Shown: positions 9,311-17,134 of the stretch, one piece after another
How the letters are laid out: each line of letters begins with the position of its first letter
How positions within the stretch are numbered: position 1 is the stretch's first letter
Translations under genes and position numbers: made by a program
NCBI GenBank assembly: GCA_001773135.1
Contig: MEVX01000019.1
Location: 1-38,142, forward strand
Direction of reading: 5' to 3'
Source: a candidate division WWE3 bacterium RIFOXYB1_FULL_43_24
GTDB lineage: Bacteria; Patescibacteriota; WWE3; UBA101185; UBA10185
DNA length: 38,142 bases
Notes under the pieces: model-generated
Told to the model about the DNA's origin: nothing
What the model saw: only the letters and a program-made list of their open reading frames with translations
Databases searched by the model: none

Positions 9311-9330
9311 GCATTTTAGCCCCAAAATGC
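9311..9330. promoter_or_regulatory. Palindrome in the divergent WecG / PEGA intergenic region
   Basis: gcatttt-agcccc-aaaatgc, 7-bp perfect arms between divergent starts 9269(-) and 9382(+). Confidence 0.5.
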
Positions 9331-9381
9331 TCCCCTCTGAAAAACAAAACTTTATCCCCGTTTTCTGATAAAATAGGTACC

Positions 9382-10551
9382 ATGAGTGCCGAAAAGAAGA
9401 AAAGGATAAGCATTTTAGAGAAAATACTAACCATAGCTGTAATAATGGGAGTTACCTCTGTTCTTTACCTTTATACCTCCGGCTACAGGCTGGACAAAGG
9501 AAAGGACTCTACCATAGATATCGCAAAGACGGGAATGGTAAGTGCTAAATCTGTCCCTGACGGAGCCAGTGTCTACCTGGACGGAAAATTAAGAACGGCT
9601 ACAAACGACACCTTATCCGGAATAGCCCCCGGTAAACACAAGATCAAAATCGAAAAGAAAGGATTTGTACCCTGGAATAAAGAAATCGAAATATACGAGG
9701 AATTGGTAACAGACATCACGGCCGTACTCGTCTCACAAAGTCCGAGGCTAGAACCATTAACCAATACAGGAGCAAAATACCCAAGCATCTCCCCTTCCCT
9801 GAATAAAATAGCCTACTTTTCTGAAGACGGTGAGAAACCCGGGGTATGGGTCACTTCATTAAACGGAGCAGGGATAGGTCTTTTCAGGAATACCTCCGTA
9901 ATGGCAGTGCAGGATACAAAATTCGTAAAATATTCACAAGGTAAGAGTATAGAATGGGCGCCCGACGAAACCCAATTACTGCTCCAGGCATCGAACAACA
10001 CATACTACTTAGTCGACCTGGCTTCAAATACCGCTTCAACCGCCCTAACGCCTGACAAAATAAGACAGGATTGGCAGGAACTATTGCTGGAAAAAAGAAC
10101 AGTATTGGTGGAAAAACTGGATGTGCCGGAAAATATCAAACAGCTTGCCCTATCAACAAGAGCTCACTGGTCACCAGATGACAAGAAATTCCTGTACACT
10201 GTTCAAGCCGGCGATACCCTGGAATATAGAACATATAACTTTGAGCGCCCGATTCCTATAGGCGAAAAAATTGAAAATACTGCGTTCACAACAAACTTAG
10301 CCGATGCCCAGCCTAAAGTGTCATGGTACTCAGATAGCTTCCATCTAATTCTTGTCGAGGGCAACATCGAACAGGACCAAAGAGGAATAATATCCCTGGT
10401 GAGGATTGACGGTACAAACAAAGTTGAGATCTATAACAACACGCTTATGTTTAACTCGGTATTTGCAGCCCCCACAGGAGATAAAATAATTATACTGACC
10501 TCTTTTAAATCAGGGGAACAGACAGATCTTTACACGGTAGGAATTAGATAA
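9382..10551 (+). CDS. Membrane-anchored PEGA-domain protein with WD40/TolB-like repeats
   Basis: N-terminal TM, PEGA motif SVPDGASVYLDGKLRTATNDTLSGIAPGKHKIKIEKKGFVPW; beta-propeller-like WSPDDKKFLYT repeats. Start at MSAEKKKR. Confidence 0.82.
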   Translation: MSAEKKKRISILEKILTIAVIMGVTSVLYLYTSGYRLDKGKDSTIDIAKTGMVSAKSVPDGASVYLDGKLRTATNDTLSGIAPGKHKIKIEKKGFVPWNKEIEIYEELVTDITAVLVSQSPRLEPLTNTGAKYPSISPSLNKIAYFSEDGEKPGVWVTSLNGAGIGLFRNTSVMAVQDTKFVKYSQGKSIEWAPDETQLLLQASNNTYYLVDLASNTASTALTPDKIRQDWQELLLEKRTVLVEKLDVPENIKQLALSTRAHWSPDDKKFLYTVQAGDTLEYRTYNFERPIPIGEKIENTAFTTNLADAQPKVSWYSDSFHLILVEGNIEQDQRGIISLVRIDGTNKVEIYNNTLMFNSVFAAPTGDKIIILTSFKSGEQTDLYTVGIR

Positions 10552-10571
10552 TCTCAGAGTTTGAAAACATC

Positions 10572-11243
10572 CTATTTGTAAACAACATCTTTCAGCACAG
10601 CCGTTACCACATATCTATTTATTGTCGTTCCGGGGGGATCGCATGTCTGTAAGGTGAGCACAGGCTCAAGCACAGGTCTCGATAATGGCTGGGTGTTCCA
10701 ACCCTTCATTGCCTCTTTATTCATTACCTCGTAAATGTAATCATCCCCTTTGAAAAACACGTGAACTTTATCTCCATAATTCAGCTTTCTCAATAAGTTA
10801 AACACCGAAGCGTACCCTCCGAGATCAAAGAAATTCAGGGAAGCGTGCGCAAAAAGATAAACGTTACCGGGGCTCTTGGAAGGATATTGGGACACGGACG
10901 CATGCGCAATTCCGTGCTTCAACGCCTCCCTGTAAGCCTTCTCGTCCATTACAGATACATCGGCTATTATAGGCGCGTTCACGCCTATCCTTTCAATAAC
11001 GATGGAAAAGTCCGTGTCTACAGGCACTATATCTATGGGGTCTGCGGACAAAAACTTTGCAAAGACACTGGCCTGCTCTCCTCCTTCGGAGTTAATCTTA
11101 TATTCCTGATTTCTCAATTCCTTTACATAGAACCATATTTCGTCCTTTATTAACGGTCCAAATGAAACGATTAGAAATAGGGCTCCGAGGGCAATTAATA
11201 CATTTGAAAGCTTAGTAAATTTATGGTTTTTTGGGATTAACAT
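10572..11243 (-). CDS. Sortase
   Basis: N-terminal TM; RIGVNAPII; FAHASLNFFDLGGY (His) ; TLQTCDPPGTTINRYVV (Cys...Arg). Start at MLIPKNHK. Confidence 0.88.
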   Translation of the reverse strand: MLIPKNHKFTKLSNVLIALGALFLIVSFGPLIKDEIWFYVKELRNQEYKINSEGGEQASVFAKFLSADPIDIVPVDTDFSIVIERIGVNAPIIADVSVMDEKAYREALKHGIAHASVSQYPSKSPGNVYLFAHASLNFFDLGGYASVFNLLRKLNYGDKVHVFFKGDDYIYEVMNKEAMKGWNTQPLSRPVLEPVLTLQTCDPPGTTINRYVVTAVLKDVVYK

Positions 11244-11271
11244 ATCCTTCCTATCATTGTACAATAACCTA

Positions 11272-11544
11272 ATGAAAGTATTAAAAATAGGAGCAATCTG
11301 GTGCTCCGGATGTCTGGTTATGAAGCCCATCTGGAAAAAAATCGAAAGTGAAAACCCCCGGCTAGAAACCGAGTACTTTGAGTACGACGACAACCCCGAT
11401 ATTGTTAAAAAGTTCGGGCTCGAAGCAGGACTTTTACCCACGTTTATTTTTCTGGATTCCAAAGACGAAGAAATAACAAGAATTAGCGGAGAAGTAGAGG
11501 AAAAAGACCTATTGAAAATTATCGAACAGAATAAGGATAAGTAG
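11272..11544 (+). CDS. Thioredoxin-like protein
   Basis: MKVLKIGAIWCSGCLVMKPIWKKIE with CxxC; LLPTFIFLDSKDEEITRISGEV. Confidence 0.85.
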   Translation: MKVLKIGAIWCSGCLVMKPIWKKIESENPRLETEYFEYDDNPDIVKKFGLEAGLLPTFIFLDSKDEEITRISGEVEEKDLLKIIEQNKDK

Positions 11545-11547
11545 TCT

Positions 11548-12759
11548 ATGCGCAGGAGCATCTTACCAGTTTTCGCGTTATTACTTTTTTTTGCACTCTC
11601 AACGTTGTTATCGTCTGCAAACGCTGAGGGTCCGGTACTGGATATATATCTATTCCAAAGCAACTCCTGCTCCCACTGCACCGAAGAAAAGGCCTTTTTA
11701 AGGGAAATTGCACCCAAGTATCCCGGACTGGTGATAAATTCCTACGAGGTTTCCGGAAACCATCAAAATTTACAACTTATGCAAAAGGTGGGAGAAAAGC
11801 TCGGTGTGGAAGCCGGCGGGGTGCCTTTTTTAGTCATAGGGAAAGAAAGTATTATCGGATTTGGTGGCGCAAAAACGACCGGAATCCAGATAGAGAAAAA
11901 AGTTGAAGAGGCCCTGCAAAATCCTCCGGAGGACATGGTAAAACAAGTATTAGCCGAAAACCAGAAACTGAATACGGTAAGAACCTACCTTACACCTGAA
12001 AGTCCTGCAAAAGAAAAGCCTACAGAGAAAAAAAGCCCGGTTAAATTTGACGTTCAATCTCTGCCCCTCCCTATGTTTACATTTGTTATAGCTCTGATGG
12101 ACGGCTTTAACCCCTGCGCCATGTGGGCACTACTGTTTCTTATTAGTTTGTTACTTGGTATGAAAGACAGAAAAAAGATGTGGCTTCTCGGGGGTACATT
12201 TATTGTCATCTCAGGCGTTGTCTACTTCCTATTTTTAGCCGCCTGGCTCAACTTTTTTATGATTATGGGATACGCTCTAATAATCAGATATATTGTAGGC
12301 ATTTTTGCTTTTGGACTCGGCATCTATTACCTATATGACTTTTACAAGAACAGAGGTGGTTGCGTTGTTACGGAAAACGAGAAACGACGTGGTTTTATTG
12401 AGCGGATTAAGAAAGTCGTACTGAACAAGCATCTTTCTATCGCGTTGTTGGGGATGGTAGTGCTTGCAGTGTCAGTCAATTTAATAGAGCTTTTGTGTTC
12501 TGCGGGACTTCCGGCAGTTTATACCAAGGTTTTGAGTATGAATAACCTCCCGGTCTGGCAGTATTACCTATACCTGCTGTTCTACATACTGATATTTATG
12601 CTCGACGATATTATCGTGTTTGTTGTTGCTATGGTAACGTTGCAGGCCTTCGGGATAAAGAATAAGTATGCAAAATACTCTCATTTGGTAGGGGGCATCC
12701 TTGTTTTGTTGATCGGTCTCACTCTCATTTTCAAACCCGAATTACTGTCTTTCAAATAA
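11548..12759 (+). CDS. Signal peptide + glutaredoxin/thioredoxin-like domain fused to a CcdA/DsbD-like membrane domain
   Basis: LFQSNSCSHCTEEKAFL (CxxC); membrane part with DGFNPCAMWALLFLISLLLGM and ELLCSAGLPAVYTKVL. Confidence 0.84.
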   Translation: MRRSILPVFALLLFFALSTLLSSANAEGPVLDIYLFQSNSCSHCTEEKAFLREIAPKYPGLVINSYEVSGNHQNLQLMQKVGEKLGVEAGGVPFLVIGKESIIGFGGAKTTGIQIEKKVEEALQNPPEDMVKQVLAENQKLNTVRTYLTPESPAKEKPTEKKSPVKFDVQSLPLPMFTFVIALMDGFNPCAMWALLFLISLLLGMKDRKKMWLLGGTFIVISGVVYFLFLAAWLNFFMIMGYALIIRYIVGIFAFGLGIYYLYDFYKNRGGCVVTENEKRRGFIERIKKVVLNKHLSIALLGMVVLAVSVNLIELLCSAGLPAVYTKVLSMNNLPVWQYYLYLLFYILIFMLDDIIVFVVAMVTLQAFGIKNKYAKYSHLVGGILVLLIGLTLIFKPELLSFK

Positions 12760-12802
12760 AACGGTTTTTGGGAAATATTATTACGAAAACAAAAAAACAG
12801 TA

Positions 12803-12830
12803 TTGACGTTTCAAAAAATTTTGGTATAAT
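12803..12830 (+). promoter_or_regulatory. Near-consensus sigma70 promoter
   Basis: TTGACG - 16 nt - TATAAT with extended -10 (TGG before TATAAT). Confidence 0.85.
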
Positions 12831-12836
12831 ATCTGG

Positions 12837-12901
12837 AGCATGTTGGGGCAACCCAACATGCGCTAAAAGAGGCCAGGGATTTATCCCAGGTCTCTTTTTT
12901 T
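12837..12901 (+). ncRNA. Orphan ~65-nt small RNA with two hairpins
   Basis: Promoter at 12803-12830; hairpin 1 gcatgttggg-GCAA-cccaacatgc (10 bp, GNRA tetraloop); hairpin 2 agaggcc-a-ggga-ttta-tccc-a-ggtctct plus T7. No ORF. Confidence 0.8.
12868..12901 (+). terminator. Intrinsic terminator of the small RNA
   Basis: agaggccagggatttatcccaggtctcttttttt. Confidence 0.87.
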
Positions 12902-12929
12902 ATGACTATTTTTAATCAGAGATTTTTCC

Positions 12930-13006
12930 TGGTCGGGGTGGGCGGACTCGAACCGCCGGCCTCACGGTCCCGAACCGTGCACTCTAGCCAACTGAGCTAC
13001 ACCCCG
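12930..13006 (-). tRNA. tRNA-Pro (anticodon CGG), CCA encoded
   Basis: cggggtg...cacgg-ttCGGga-ccgtg...ggcgg-ttcgagt-ccgcc-caccccg-a-cca cloverleaf. Confidence 0.95.
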
Positions 13007-13026
13007 ACGAGCTAATGCGAGGAGGG

Positions 13027-13077
13027 CGTGTAAAAAAAAGCGCAGCCTTATATTCAAGGTGAGCCGGCTTTTACACA
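13027..13077 (-). terminator. Stem-loop with T9 tract on minus strand, between tRNA-Arg element and tRNA-Pro
   Basis: Minus strand gtgtaaaagccggctcaccttgaatataaggctgcgcttttttttt(acac). Confidence 0.6.
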
Positions 13078-13109
13078 CCGAAAAAACCACCCTACAAACA
13101 CGCAAAACA

Positions 13110-13280
13110 CTTTTCTGGTGCCCCCGGCGGGAATTGGTCACGCGTTCTCGTCTGCTGACGATCCGCTCGACCCCGGCTCGGCACCGTCGTGCCTGCGCCA
13201 TTCAATTCCACTCGATTGGGCAGAAAAGCAACCGCTACCGTTGGTAGCGCTCGCTTTTCTGGTGCCCCCGGCGGGAATTG
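13110..13280 (-). repeat. tRNA-tail element A: direct repeat of tRNA-Arg 3' end flanking conserved core
   Basis: cttttctggtgcccccggcgggaattg at 13110-13136 and 13254-13280 (27/27 identical, period 144). Core 13137-13202; inverted degenerate third copy about 13200-13227. Confidence 0.88.
13222..13260 (-). other. Strong hairpin immediately 3' of tRNA-Arg
   Basis: agaaaagc 13222-13229 / gcttttct 13253-13260 and cgctacc 13233-13239 / ggtagcg 13243-13249; no T-tract. Confidence 0.75.
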
Positions 13281-13334
13281 AACCTGCATCTTATTCTTAG
13301 GAGGAACACGTTCTATCCGTTGAACTACGGGAGC
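13260..13334 (-). tRNA. tRNA-Arg (anticodon CCT), CCA encoded
   Basis: gctcccg ta gttc..gaac tgttc-ctCCTaa-gaata ... gcagg-ttcaatt-cccgc cgggggc a cca. Confidence 0.92.
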
Positions 13335-13364
13335 AAAGCAATAAGATTTTAACACACAAACCCC

Positions 13365-14909
13365 CTACTTTGTGACAATAAACATCTCAGGAGGCAGCCT
13401 GTACCTCTTAATTAAATCTTCGTTAGGGGCACCGTTTCTTACTAAGATAAGCGCAAAATCATCTACATAAACCGGCACCCACTCAGGATCATCGAGTCTT
13501 GTGATAAGGAAGGGTTGTGCCCAAGGTGTAAAATCCCTTCTGTAAAAGAAAATAACGTTAAATTTGTATTGCTCCTCAACCTCTTTCCACTTTTCTTCAC
13601 TCTCCTGCATGGGTACATAGATTTGTTTGAAAAAATACTCAGGGTAGGCTTCCGGCCTATTGTCGACAAATACTTTTTCTCGGGGATATAGACCGTAAAT
13701 CAGGTAACTTCCGATATCGTAGTTGTTGAATACCGGGCCTTTCAAGCCATTATTTAAAAAGAACTCGGCTGATCCGAGAGAATCTTTGCCCAGCCCCATA
13801 CCAAAACCTCTTTGGAAAGGAGAAAAAAAGCTACCCGGTATAAAACTGAGCAACAACAAGGATGTGAGAGCAACGTAAACCAACACTTTGTCTTTAATGT
13901 ATCCCAAAGCAGTAACGAATAAAGGGGTGGAGCCGACTACAAAAAGAGGAAACGCCCTGACATATCTTAATGCCAGAAATGTAAACATCAGCGAAACCAG
14001 CGTCAGAGGAAGATTTTCTCCAAACTTCTTCTTGTAAAAAAGAAAAGATAAGCAGCCGATAAAAAATGCCACAATCACCTCAAAGTAAAAATACTCAAAT
14101 TTAGGGGTAAGTCTTTGCATAAAAAATGCAGATTGGTTTTCGGCAATCATATATCCGTAGTTTTTAAAAATGTTAAACGGGGTAAGAAGACCTTCAATAA
14201 AAAACGGGTTGATTAGGCTTGCTGTAACAATCAAGAAGAGCAAGGCTAGCATTTTATATCTTAGATTGATAGATTTTTCGACCGCTACTCTATGTAATAC
14301 GTAAATAAACGTGATCAATAATCCAAACACGAAAAAGATATGGATGTTTACCCAAAACACCTGCAGCAGAAATAGGAGCGGATACATAAACTTAAGGCTT
14401 AACCGCCCCGACTTAAACGATTCGAAAATATATACATAAACTGCTACGAGTAGATAGCTAAAACTTTCGGGGCGCACTTCCTTTCTTGAAGCAAACAATG
14501 GAAATAGCAGAAGCGCGACTGCGGCAAAAATTAGAAAACTACCCCGATTTTGAGAGTTTTTATATAAAAAAAAGGTAGTTAAGGAGGCCAACAGCACGCC
14601 GAGTACGGTAAGACCGTTAAATCCGGCTAAAGTATGCACAATGTAATAAATAACGCCGACTCCCCAATGATGCGTAACAACGGGAAAATCCGGGTGTGTA
14701 TAAGAGTACAGATTAGTTCCTAAAACTGTCCCCTGCTCCAGGAAAATCTTACCGTTCGTGAGGTGGCGGCCGAGATCGACAATTACAAGATTAATTTTAC
14801 TGAGCAGGAATAGGCCTAGATAAGAGAACAAAAGAATTTTTGGGACATATCTTTTGGCTTTACTCAGAATCTTCCGCCGCATCATTTGGACAGGCGGATA
14901 AACTCGCAT
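13365..14909 (-). CDS. Multi-pass membrane protein, glycosyltransferase-C-like (start possibly 14885)
   Basis: About 10 hydrophobic segments; VDLGRHLTNGKIFLEQGTVLGTNLYSYTHPDFPVVTHHWG resembles luminal loop 1 of GT-C proteins; KVFVDNRPEAYP. Confidence 0.7.
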   Translation of the reverse strand: MRVYPPVQMMRRKILSKAKRYVPKILLFSYLGLFLLSKINLVIVDLGRHLTNGKIFLEQGTVLGTNLYSYTHPDFPVVTHHWGVGVIYYIVHTLAGFNGLTVLGVLLASLTTFFLYKNSQNRGSFLIFAAVALLLFPLFASRKEVRPESFSYLLVAVYVYIFESFKSGRLSLKFMYPLLFLLQVFWVNIHIFFVFGLLITFIYVLHRVAVEKSINLRYKMLALLFLIVTASLINPFFIEGLLTPFNIFKNYGYMIAENQSAFFMQRLTPKFEYFYFEVIVAFFIGCLSFLFYKKKFGENLPLTLVSLMFTFLALRYVRAFPLFVVGSTPLFVTALGYIKDKVLVYVALTSLLLLSFIPGSFFSPFQRGFGMGLGKDSLGSAEFFLNNGLKGPVFNNYDIGSYLIYGLYPREKVFVDNRPEAYPEYFFKQIYVPMQESEEKWKEVEEQYKFNVIFFYRRDFTPWAQPFLITRLDDPEWVPVYVDDFALILVRNGAPNEDLIKRYRLPPEMFIVTK

Positions 14910-15259
14910 ACCTTAGTGCATTTGAATTCGCATACGTCCAGAATGTTCTCTTCTGCATAGTGCCTGCAGGGACTGGCACAAAAGTTATACAAACCACTTA
15001 TGCCTACACACTGTATCAGGTTTATATTTTCGCATTCGTGGTATTTCTTTAACCATATGCCACCGGCACTTTTGCAGGCATTAGTCTTGTCCCCAACTGC
15101 ACCACCGAGTATGTAGAAAACCAAAGCCAGGGCTAACATGGACAATATCAACCTAGCCTCTTTGCTGGTTTTGAGGAAAACCCACAGTTTCATATTTAAA
15201 TTATATACAGGAAGGTGGGGGTAGGTATACGTTCCGTCGAAATACTTAGTCCGTCGCAA
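14882..15259 (-). CDS. Small Cys-rich membrane-anchored protein (start may be 15193)
   Basis: One TM segment (LILSMLALALVFYILGGAVG) and 9 Cys in the C-terminal half; 3' end overlaps the alternative start of the next gene. Confidence 0.55.
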   Translation of the reverse strand: MRRTKYFDGTYTYPHLPVYNLNMKLWVFLKTSKEARLILSMLALALVFYILGGAVGDKTNACKSAGGIWLKKYHECENINLIQCVGISGLYNFCASPCRHYAEENILDVCEFKCTKVCEFIRLSK

Positions 15260-15264
15260 ATTCC

Positions 15265-15354
15265 TGGCGGAGGGGGAGAGATTCGAACTCTCGATTCCCT
15301 TGCGGGAATAGTGGTTTTCAAGACCACCGCACTAGGCCACTATGCGACCCCTCC
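15265..15354 (-). tRNA. tRNA-Ser (anticodon TGA) with long variable arm, CCA encoded
   Basis: ggaggggtcgcatagtggcctagtgc-ggtggt-ctTGAaa-accac-tattcccgcaagggaat-cgagagttcgaatctctccccctccgcca. Confidence 0.95.
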
Positions 15355-15425
15355 ACGTACATACTACAGCCGCAATTATATATTAATCCACTAGAGCACG
15401 GAAATTAACAGCAAGTGACCCAAAA

Positions 15426-16007
15426 TCAGTAACTATAAAGGTCTTCGTGCACTCTTTTGTAGTCAATTAGCTCTTCAGGCTTGAACCAAAGTCCTATCTC
15501 CTGTACAGCCTCATCGACTGATCCTGAAGCGTGTATAACGTTGTACGTGGTTCTCTTCCTTATCATTCCTGAGAATGCAGAATCCAACCCATAATCCCCT
15601 CTGATCGTCCCGGGAGGCGCTGTGTCGGGGAAAGTAGAGCCGACCATATTCCTGACCTTAGCGACTGCGTTAGGGCCTTCAAACACTATTGCAAACACCG
15701 GACCTGAAGCTAAAAAATCAGCGTTTCTCTCATCAACCATCTCACCGATTCTTTTAACATCTTCTGTGCCAAATACGTCTTTTGCGTCTAATCCGAATTT
15801 TTCACAATCGGCAACGTTCCTTTTTCCGACCATCTCTTTCCATTCATCGTTATGGTTGTAGTGCTTTGAACCGAATAGCTTATCAACTCGTAAAAGTTTG
15901 GCACCCACAATCTTTAATCCTGTCTGTTCGAGACGGTCAATTATTTCGCCTGTGATTCCACGCGCAACTGCATCGGGTTTAAGTAGTACTAGGGTTTTTT
16001 CTTTCAT
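15426..16007 (-). CDS. ndk: Nucleoside diphosphate kinase with internal insertion
   Basis: EKTLVLLKPDAVARGITGEIIDRLEQTGLKIVGAKLL; TFPDTAPPGTIRGDYG; NVIHASGSVDEAVQEIGLWF. Confidence 0.94.
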   Translation of the reverse strand: MKEKTLVLLKPDAVARGITGEIIDRLEQTGLKIVGAKLLRVDKLFGSKHYNHNDEWKEMVGKRNVADCEKFGLDAKDVFGTEDVKRIGEMVDERNADFLASGPVFAIVFEGPNAVAKVRNMVGSTFPDTAPPGTIRGDYGLDSAFSGMIRKRTTYNVIHASGSVDEAVQEIGLWFKPEELIDYKRVHEDLYSY

Positions 16008-16035
16008 AAATTACTTTATAACACCGGGGATTTGT

Positions 16036-17115
16036 TTAGTCTAGAACAATATCCGAAACCTCGTAGCTGCCGTCCTGATATATAGACAAGACGCTGAATC
16101 TCGATGATTGGAGTGCCTTTTGCGGATACTCGTTGAGACTTGAGGTTATAGCTCCCACCGTGTAGTGCATCAAACTCGGTCTTTTCGGGTCTACTAAAGA
16201 AGAAGATTTGTGGTGATCCCCAGCAATCAATGCTTTCACCCCCACAGTATCTCTGACCAAAGATAAAAGCATCTCGCCCTGGCTTTTCACCGCGTCCTGC
16301 TTGTCAGCGAGAGTAAGATCTGTGACCTCACCATTTGTGCTACCCATAAAAATCCTGTTAAAGGGGGGCGCCAATTCTTCAGTGTGTAGGGGCTGGGACA
16401 CTAGAAAAAAATCTGCGTCAGGCAGCTGAGTTTCTATCCAGGAAATTGCACCCGGCTCAATTATCGTGTAATTGGCGGCGTTGTTAAAATAAACAAAATT
16501 GTAGCCCGCGATATCGGTCTCGCCATATTCATTTCCAAACACAGACGTAAAATTATCCGTATCCGATGACTGTGCCATATCATGATCGCCGGGCAGCGCA
16601 AAATATTCAACACCCGACCCTTCTAAAATACCCTTAATTTTTGTTAGAGAGGGCACATCGCCGTAACCTGTTATATCTCCCAGGATGAAAACGTCTTCTA
16701 TTCCGCGCTCCTGTATCTTTTCCAAAGCAACAGTTAGATTTTCCGCATCGTCGTGAATATCGGATATTATAGCGATCTCAGCAACAGCGTCCTTACCAGC
16801 ATAAACATTCTTGTCGACCTCACTGTCAAGTCTGCTAGAAGATACTCCGGAGCCTAAGTTTGTCTGGGAAATACGCTCAGCAAACTTACCTGCGACTTCC
16901 CCGATTTGCTCCTCATCCACGTTAATATGCATTTTGGCTAATAAAGAAGAGGATATTTTTCCAAAACGGGCAGAATCTACGGCATACAGTTCTTTTGCCC
17001 CCAGAGTGATACCCAGGACCAGTGCGGTTAGAACCACAACAGAAAACACGCCTCTTATAAATCTGAGAAAAGGATTTGTGCCGGAACTTTTACTTTTTGT
17101 CTTACGCCCTAACAT
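16036..17115 (-). CDS. Membrane-anchored metallophosphoesterase
   Basis: IISDIHDDAENL, FILGDITGYGD, LPGDHDMA, IAGDHHKSS motifs; N-terminal TM. Confidence 0.87.
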   Translation of the reverse strand: MLGRKTKSKSSGTNPFLRFIRGVFSVVVLTALVLGITLGAKELYAVDSARFGKISSSLLAKMHINVDEEQIGEVAGKFAERISQTNLGSGVSSSRLDSEVDKNVYAGKDAVAEIAIISDIHDDAENLTVALEKIQERGIEDVFILGDITGYGDVPSLTKIKGILEGSGVEYFALPGDHDMAQSSDTDNFTSVFGNEYGETDIAGYNFVYFNNAANYTIIEPGAISWIETQLPDADFFLVSQPLHTEELAPPFNRIFMGSTNGEVTDLTLADKQDAVKSQGEMLLSLVRDTVGVKALIAGDHHKSSSLVDPKRPSLMHYTVGAITSSLNEYPQKALQSSRFSVLSIYQDGSYEVSDIVLD

Positions 17116-17134
17116 TGATAGTAGTATAAAGCTT

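Noticed and set aside
12962-13201. Minus-strand ORF MAQARRCRAGVERIVSRRERVTNSRRGHQKS… and neighbours 13092-13355, 13118-13300
   Set aside because: They run through tRNA genes and the tRNA-linked repeat; no independent coding support.
13110-13280. CRISPR array
   Set aside because: Only two repeats separated by 117 nt, one of them part of a tRNA; no cas genes in the window.
15265-15354. Possible third tRNA-tail element at tRNA-Ser
   Set aside because: No second copy of the tRNA-Ser 3' end or of the gtcacgcgtt core nearby; tRNA-Pro likewise lacks one.
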